From assembly GCA_037178625.1 (NCBI GenBank), contig CM074144.1, positions 868,001 to 932,000 on the forward strand: a stretch of 64,000 nt of DNA. Direction: 5' to 3'. Position numbers and translations under genes: made by a program. Positions 57,147 to 64,000 of the stretch are shown one piece after another (within the stretch, counting starts at the first letter, position 1; every line of letters begins with the position of its first letter). This DNA is from Skeletonema tropicum (taxonomy: Eukaryota > Bacillariophyta > Thalassiosirophyceae > Thalassiosirales > Thalassiosiraceae). The notes under the pieces were generated by a model that worked only from the letters and a program-made list of their open reading frames with translations, had not been told where the DNA came from and did no database searches.

Positions 57147-57805
57147 GCTAGCGGGTGGCATGTTCATGGTGGAATCGGATCGGTTAGCTGTGAGAAAAAG
57201 GGGGCACTTAGGGGGGATAAAACCTAAACACGTAATATCTAGTAAGATTATCTATGTGACCCCCGAAAAGGGGGATGGTAGGAAATTTTTTTTTAACTAG
57301 TGGCGAAATTGGTGTGGGCCTGAGGGCAAATCCAGGCCCGCACATTACACATCACACATCACAAAAAAGTACAAAACAACGCCAAATCGACCGTTACTTA
57401 TGCAATCAACCCTCTGGACCCACTCCATCGCGAAGCGAATAAATGGCAGCTCTCCCCTGGGGAGAGTTGGGGGGACTGCGCCTGCGGCAATGCGCCAGTG
57501 CCAACCAAGACTTCGTTTCACCATTTCATCGATCTTCACATGGGCCAACTCTCTGATGTACGTGGGCTCTTTCTTTGACTGTACTTCTTCTTCTGTAATT
57601 TAGTACACATAAAGGGACACGTATGTGTCAATAACTGTGTCGCGGGCCTTAAAGACTAAGCTAAGAAGAATCCGTCTGGCCGTGTCACCTCGCCTCATCT
57701 TCTGCCAAAAAAGGAGAAAAGGTGAAAACAACCATGACGGCCGCTGTTTCTCCTACATTTCCGCTAGTATTTCGACATCAATAATATAACCTCCACATCG
57801 ATACC

Positions 57806-59262
57806 ATGACGCAAAACTCCCACAAAAAGAAATCCGACGCTTTATGGGCTAAAAGAACGAAGGAATTCGCACTCTCGGGACCAATTTAGGGCGAGGAGGA
57901 GCTCCTCGCAAAGGAGACAAAAAATGGTACTTCTACCCGATCTACAAAAAGATTCTTGATTGCCCTATCAGAGTAAAGAGACAGCGCGGCGCTGTTATTT
58001 CTACACTCAGATTTGTCAAGCCACCGTCATGTACTTGTGGCTATAACCATACTCAGCACGAAGCACCTGCAACGACAGCGGAACTGCTCTAATCCTACCG
58101 CACCACCTCCGCCTCCTCCCATCAACTTTAACACCTCACAGAAGCCTAAACCATTTGAACATGTTAATCAGGTTGACATAAAATTGAGGTCGTCAAGCAA
58201 CCCGGGTGTTTTGATTTGCAATTAATGGGAGATGTAAGAGGGCTATGTCAACATTGCAAAAGTCCTCCATCAAGTCGACAAGAAACTAAAACTAGTCTAC
58301 ACAAGAACTTTAGAAGGAAAGCCACGATTCATACAGGGCATTCATGCAGCAATACAGAGTGAACCGAGGGGGGTTGTTGGAAATCATACGAATATTCCTA
58401 CGTCGAGACATTGCCGATGTCCAAGCAGCAGCGGTTAAATGCAATTATTTTTGGAGCATCATACGGCGTGAACATGTTGTTTGTGATTCTCATGCGCAAC
58501 GGATCAACTGCAGCGTCACTGGAGAAGACGAGTCGAGCAAACATGAGTCGTTGGTGGAGTGCCCTAAAAGCGGATTATCCAGGATGCATCTACTGCCGGA
58601 ACGACTGCGCTTCCACTTCACCGTGTGGGTTATGAAAGTGCGAAAGCATGGGTTAATGGCATGAAAGCTGTAGGGAACGCGCCTTTGAGATGCGGAGCCA
58701 TCGATAAAGCGAGCCAACAATTGGATACCCAAGTGTAATCTCTGTTAGAAAACACTACGTAAGAAGAAAACGTCTTGCCATTTCAACTCGGTGGAATGGG
58801 CGCCGCTATCGATGCTACCTCTCTCTCTCTCTGCATGTTCCCGCTGCTACGATGGGTACACAACAGATTCCAGCCTCAACTTTGGCACAAGTAAGAGACG
58901 AATTGGCACAAAGCCGTCACCCAAGAAGAAAAGAAGAAATAATTCACCAAAAGTTATTGATCCAGTGTTGGAAAGTAGAAGAGAAGCTGCTAAACTGATG
59001 ATGCGTCGGGAGGGAATTACACAAACACAAGAACAAGTCACTGACAAAAGGAAACGATGTCAAGTCTGTTTCAAGCTGTCGGATTTTCAGTATCAAAACG
59101 TTCCACACACGCAGTTTGGGAAGTTGTGAAAGGCCATCCAATTTTTGTCCTCTTGCTGATGACCACGAATTATACCACAATTACGTTCAAAAACGAGATG
59201 AAGATAAAAGAGATTATAAGAAGCGAAGGTAAGAAGAGTCAAAAGCTAGCAAACAGTGCATA
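57806..59262 (+). pseudogene. Degenerate transposon ORF
   Basis: Protein-like segments occur in all three plus frames: MTQNSHKKKSDALWAKRTKE (57806), LPMSKQQRLNAIIFGASYG (58400s), ANMSRWWSALKADYPGC (58540s) and KRKRCQVCFKLS (59050s), followed by CPLADDHELYHNYV (59150s). The Cys-containing C-terminus loosely recalls the Cys-rich end of piggyBac-type transposases, but no DDE core can be read. Many stops; non-functional. Confidence 0.45.
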
Positions 59263-59449
59263 ATAAGCGTAGTAGGAGCAATTGCATCGTCATCTTCTTC
59301 GCTTAGAGTATTGTAGACTTGTTTTCAAGGCTCGCTTCGCTCGCCTTTCTTCCCCGCTTTTCCCCCCGCTTTTTTCCTCTCTTTTCCCCCGACCCGAGCT
59401 CGGCCCGGCTGGCCCGCGGGCCTGAGCTGAGAATCCGTTTCGCGCAATA

Positions 59450-59972
59450 AAGGCCGTGCGCGTCGATTTTTTGGAACCGGAGCCTTTCCCGCAATTTTTT
59501 TGTTAGTGAATCGCTCTAGCTTTGGGCCATGGTGGCCAAAATTAAGTTTCAGGGAAGTGGTTTACATGCTTGTCCCGAGATACTATCCTTTAGGTGACTA
59601 TTATGAGAGTATATATACTGAGGGGCAGGTGGTGAAGCCTTATATTTTCGTCGAGATATGCATTTGAAGGTGCTCTCTAGCTTGGTACTAGCTTTGATGG
59701 CTGATGGCCTGCCAAATTTGTGCAGCAAAAAGCTAGTGGACTCTCACATGCATTTCTCAGCGGAGCATTGGAATTATTTTACAGCCAACACATGTATAGA
59801 ACCCCCATTATGGTCGACAAAAGGGTGATGATACTGGAAAAGCATACTGGGCAACTCCTCAAAATATAATTTTGGCCATTGTGGCCCAAAGCTAGAGCAT
59901 TTCACTAACAAAAAAAATTGAAAAAAGGCTCCAGTTCCAAAAAACAAAGATTTTGGCGCGGCGCACGGCCTT
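59450..59972. mobile_element. Foldback MITE, same family as 34413-34931
   Basis: Arms of about 120 bp: the left starts AAGGCCGTGCGC and contains TTAGTGAATCGCTCTAGCTT; the right is its reverse complement with scattered mismatches. TA flanks each end. The interior has CGAGATATGCATTT and GCCTGCCAAATTTGTG as in the 34.4-kb copy. Confidence 0.75.
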
Positions 59973-60536
59973 TATAATGCCATGATGTGATGCATCATGA
60001 TAGGGATCCTTTTTGTGAGATGCGTGATTTTTTTATTCAAAATCGCCTCGTCAGCCGCCCACCGACACCGATGCAACTGATTTGACACCCCTACTATCTC
60101 GGCGAGTGGATGGAATGTGGCCAACCCAAGTTGCAGATGCACTCTAAACTAACCAAATGGAATAATATTGGTCTTTGAACGGAGGGGATCGGCGTAGTAT
60201 TGGTGTAGTAATGGCTACACTCCGCCGAGACGATTGAGCATAAAAATTTGAGGTGGAGGAGCGGTTGGAGGCAAAATCGGTTTTTGCTCCCAAATGGGAG
60301 TAAAAATTGCATTACGGTTAAGTACACAGTAATATCTGGAGGAAACTCGAATTTTCTTATCTCCAAGTCAAGCCAAAGCTAAGTACATGCATGACTTTGA
60401 CGTGGTTCAGCTGTTCTGTAACTGCAATATCCTGTTTGTTGTTGTTGTACGTAAGTAGAAGTAGAGATACAAATTAAGATAATTAACAATATCAATATCC
60501 CTTTGATGCAGCTGTAGCTGTCTCTGTATCTGTAAC
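59973..60536. other. Intergenic region
   Basis: 3' flank of the AlkB fusion gene. No gene recognised. A short alternating CTGTAGCTGTCTCTG stretch occurs near 60511. Confidence 0.5.
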
Positions 60537-62787
60537 CTACAAGGTTGTCTCGTCAATCTTCTCGTAATTCAAAGCATTATACATCTCCGAGCTTACATTC
60601 ACAAATTGTGCCAGGTAACCAAGCTGTCTCTTAACAGAAGTTCGCACTTCGTCAACAGCCAGTTTTTCAATGACAACAATACTGGGTAGATTGTTTGTAG
60701 TCCTCACGACATTGACACTCAATAAACGATACCTGCCACTCAACTTTCTAATGATACGAGTCAATTGCAACCCACGGAGTACCAACATTACGATTCGTCC
60801 TCCATCTTTGAGCACATACCAAGCATTTCGGAGGAAGATCTCGTACATGGTTTGAAGATCCGAAACATTCTTTTGACCAGTGATAACCCCCCATGGTAAA
60901 TTGCTCACAATTGCATCTACACTTTCGTCTTCCAGATGCCTCTTGAAGTTTCGCGCATCACAGCAATGGAACTGGCATACATCATCATTGAAGCCTTCGG
61001 CTATGGCATTCTCTCTTGCACCGTTGGCACTTCTCCTTGATACGTCCATGCCTATGGTTCGGATTTGTTCCGTTCGGTAAACATCCAGTGCTTCCAACAA
61101 TATCGTACCACTTCCACAAAATGGGTCACATACCAAGTCTCCCTTCTTGATATTTGCCATGCGAATCATGGCATATGCAAGATTGGTCTTGAGTGTGACC
61201 GCATTGCGGAAACGAAGAAAATGCCTTTGCTTTGACAAATCATCCACATTGATCTGTGTGCCAACAATCACCTTGGTAGCAACCACATCCGCACGAATTA
61301 GAATGTCGAAATCGGTCATTTTGGGTTTGATGTGCGTGTAGAACTCAGACATGGCACCACCCATTTCGAACTCGAGTTCCGGTCCAGTGAAACCTTGTCC
61401 ACTCCCAATTCTATCACAACTAACACGGAAAGTACCACCTTTCTCTAGCTCCACTAGTGATTTTATGCTAGATTCCCCGGATACCAACTTTTGTTTGTAG
61501 TATTGATAGATCATATCCCCGTTGATAGACCCGATGTTACTTTGCTGCTGCTCTTTGTCTGATGACTCCTCGTCTACACCTTCATTTTCGTCGGGTAGCA
61601 GATCCACCAAATCGAAATAATCATGATATTTCAATATATGATGCGCAGACCGAAGTTGAAGCAACGCATTTTCCATTTCAACCCTCTCATCCTCACCAGT
61701 TGTCGCCATGTCACTCTGTTCCGTCGTACGACAAATGGCAACATAGCCAGCAACTTCGAACGGTCTAGCAAGGACAGTGTATTTTTCAATATCCAACAAC
61801 TCCTCCAATTCAGCTGCACAATAACATTCCGCACCAATATTCGTCTTGACGACATATTCCACAGTCATTATATCATCTTGACAATCCTTGTGAAATTTGG
61901 CATTGTCTCCAAACACTTTTGCCTCCAAATCATCATCATCATCATCGCCATTGTAATTGTCAGCTATTCGAGCACCTGCACCACCACCAACCTTCCAAGA
62001 CCCAGCAGTAGAATCCAACGCACCCATCTCCGTACTAATCTGCGTAATCCAATGATCACGTTTTTGATGATTCAGTTCCCCCTCTGTCGTGGCCAACTCC
62101 CCTGCTGCATCACCACTATTTTCAAACTCCTTACAACGAAACGTCAAATTGATCCTACCCTCTTCCACATCACTCTCCTTTGGTACCGAATGCAGATATT
62201 TATACTGACATATATTCTCCATTAGGATGATACTACCATTGGTCATTTCGACACTTGCTCTATCTCGTACTCCATCAGTTTTGGAACGTATGAGGAATTT
62301 GCGAGTACAGCCTAGTGAAATTGAGGCGATGGGAGTTGATCTGCCAATTTCCTCCCGATCGGAATGCCATCCGATCCGTTGTGTGCCATTTTGGTAATAG
62401 TTCAATAGACAAATGTTGAATTTGACTGGCTTCTTGTCGGAAGATCCATCAACACCTACCACTTTGGAATTGTACCACTCTTCCGCCTTGGTCTTCAACT
62501 CGTGTACAATGGGAGGAAAGCCGACTAATGGAGCCCCGGGTGCATCTCTGTAGCGATAATCTCTCTTCTTTTCATTCGTCACCACCACCTGCAGCAACAG
62601 AGCCGTCTTGTTGTTCATTGTCAGGGACATCCATCATAAGCGTCACCCATCGGTTGATCTTGGGAGTTTTTTCCCATGGGGTGTTGGCCAAGAGATCCTC
62701 GTAGGCTGCGGTGGCTTCATCTTCGGAGAGGAAGTTTGTGTCATGGTAGACACATGGCGTGCGCAGTGGTAGAAGGAAATCTTCCAT
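60537..62787 (-). CDS. AlkB dioxygenase fused to THUMP / RNA guanine-N2 methyltransferase
   Basis: The long frame (62630-60537) encodes an AlkB domain with the iron/2-oxoglutarate residues WHSDRE, LHSVPKE and RINLTFR. A low-complexity linker follows, then a THUMP-like region and a Rossmann methyltransferase with CDPFCGSGTILLEA and SNLPWG, as in THUMPD2/THUMPD3/Trm14 enzymes that make m2G in tRNA or U6 RNA. The AlkB N-terminus (MEDFLLPLRTPCVYHD, start 62787; another ATG at 62811) lies in a second frame that ends at 62572 (GGGDE, then TGA). Reading on needs a +1 shift near 62570-62630, or a 40-nt intron (GTCCCTG...GCTGCAG). Likely acts on alkylated or methylated RNA. Confidence 0.85.
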
Positions 62788-64000
62788 GGTAGAAGTAGCT
62801 GCTATCAACATTGAGATGGAGATGATTGGTTGCTCTGGGTTGGTGGGGCGCGCGGGTTGGAGGTTGGAGGCGGGAGGCGGGTTGGAGATTAGAGGCGGTT
62901 CCTATTGAAAAAGTTTCTCCCGCCTTTAACGGCCTCCCGCTTCTCAAACGGCAGTTTCAGCCGATTAACGGGCGGGATGTCCGATGCGACAGTAGCAGTT
63001 AACGGCTCCAGCGACCCACTGGGAACATCCCGCTGGGGCAGTCTGAAACATCCCGTTTAGCCCCTCACGAAAACTTTTGTTGCCGCAATATGAAAAAAAT
63101 AATAAAAAAATAATCCTGACCATGATAGCCGCAACTGCAATAGCCAACAGCTATTACTTCATCAAAACAGTGAAAATTAATAATTACGCAGCATGAAACT
63201 GAAGGCAAAAAAATATCTGAAACAAGCGGACATCGGGGGATTTACAAATATCATTTAATAATGACGAATATTAAATGTTATGATAGACTACTTAAATCAG
63301 ATCATGTCTCAAAATAATTTTATTTACCTTCAATCCATAGACATATTATTCTAGTTTAACGACCTCTCTTCGTCGCAAATATGTTTACAGAGGAGCGGTA
63401 TCGTTTGAAGCACCTTAAACCATCGTACATGTGATTATTGCCGTGTTGTGTGATGTTGTAATTTTGGCAATACTTTATGCACATTATTTGTCCGATGCGT
63501 TATGGGAGAGGCCTTCCAACTGTTCCAAGCGGTGCAATATTAAATAAAACCATTATCGTCCATGTGCTTCGGCGGAGTGGTTCAATTCACGAAATAACTC
63601 CCTTCTCTGTGCAGAAAGACGGTGATGTCTGATATGGCAGATCTTAATGACTTGTATTGGCACCTCATTATTTCAACAATCGGTTTAGATAATGACTCCC
63701 TGCCACAAATATTTTCTCATATGGCTTATCAAATGGCGGCGCCGTCCATCGTACAAGTAATATTCATTTGCACGGATATCAGGGGCCTATGAGGATGCCA
63801 TGGTTTTTATCAAATAAGTGTCCTTTTTTGAGTTGATGCGGACGGAGGTGTGAGTTTTAGTTATTAGTATTGCAAACAGTAAGTAGTAGGCGAACAGTAT
63901 AGTAATTATGGTATTTTTTACAAGCCTACGTAGAAATTGTTAAAATCGCACATAATAATGTTGTGGTCGTTATCCGCCGTTGGGAGCAGGGCACATGTTG
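62788..64000. other. Upstream flank, no gene recognised
   Basis: 62812-62990 is GC-rich with GGTTGGAGG / GGCGGGAGG repeats and a CATCCCGC motif repeated near 62970-63050. These are possibly promoter features of the AlkB fusion gene. The remaining ~1 kb is AT-rich without ORFs, tRNAs or repeats that I could identify. Confidence 0.5.

Larger units (their letters stand above)
55408..59441 (+). mobile_element. Inverted-repeat DNA element with an unknown 456-aa ORF
   Basis: Left end GAACCGGATTCTCAGGCCC followed by GCGGGCC. The right end (59411-59441) is its reverse complement except for a 5-bp CTCAG duplication and one substitution. A third, more diverged inverted copy lies at about 57300-57340, just after the 456-aa ORF, so the ORF may sit in its own 1.9-kb sub-element. 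The CAATAATGCC just left of the element is nearly reconstituted on the right once the neighbouring MITE is removed. Class unknown. Confidence 0.55.

Noticed and set aside
63560..63600. Possible tRNA (GGTTCAATTC-like T-arm)
   Set aside because: No matching acceptor, D or anticodon arms could be built around it.

Overview
The window looks like nuclear DNA of a centric diatom or close stramenopile. Host genes are compact with short GT-AG introns (71-146 bp). One plastid protein has a signal peptide with an ASAF-like Ala/Phe cleavage motif. The Copia reverse transcriptase has the HVDD variant of the catalytic motif that I associate with diatom CoDi elements. Assignment to a diatom is inference. 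About half of the window is transposable elements, many nested.

Region by region: 0-5 kb holds two tandem ankyrin-repeat genes, duplicated together with the 3' end of the neighbouring plastid flavin oxidoreductase gene. 5.5-7.4 kb is a vacuolar-sorting-receptor-like gene with a YMPL tail. 7.7-10.6 kb is two abutting PIF/Harbinger-like elements sharing one TTA. 10.8-12.8 kb is a secreted beta-helix protein. 14.3-15.45 kb is a 5'-truncated LINE with a 13-bp target duplication. 17.4-23.9 kb holds an OTU protease gene, a 1-kb foldback element, a GT61 glycosyltransferase and an ABHD5-like hydrolase; all three genes show frame breaks. 24.7-28.1 kb is a secreted M11 (gametolysin) metallopeptidase.

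From 28.4 kb mobile DNA dominates: a 7.3-kb Mutator-like element with ~490-bp terminal inverted repeats, whose transposase exon is split by a 2.25-kb non-autonomous LTR element and whose intron holds a foldback MITE; a hAT remnant with an 8-bp duplication; and a Tc1/mariner-like MITE. Two host genes follow (an LRR protein at 38.1-39.3 kb and an HMG-box protein at 39.4-40.5 kb). A 10.4-kb Copia element (43.76-54.15 kb) has LTRs that read as identical and a GGTGC duplication; its gag is interrupted by ~4.2 kb of foreign DNA that includes a PIF1-like helicase remnant. A 4-kb inverted-repeat element with an unrecognised 456-aa ORF and a second foldback MITE come next. The last gene (60.5-62.8 kb) fuses an AlkB dioxygenase to a THUMP/RNA methyltransferase.

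Most striking: (i) 15 nt immediately after the Copia 5' LTR are the exact reverse complement of a stretch inside the LTR, which suggests RNA self-priming as in Tf1 rather than tRNA priming; (ii) the AlkB-THUMP-methyltransferase fusion; (iii) an intron-like gap in the M11 gene bounded by an 8-bp direct repeat and lacking an AG acceptor. Exon joins and identities were read by eye; no alignments or searches were run.
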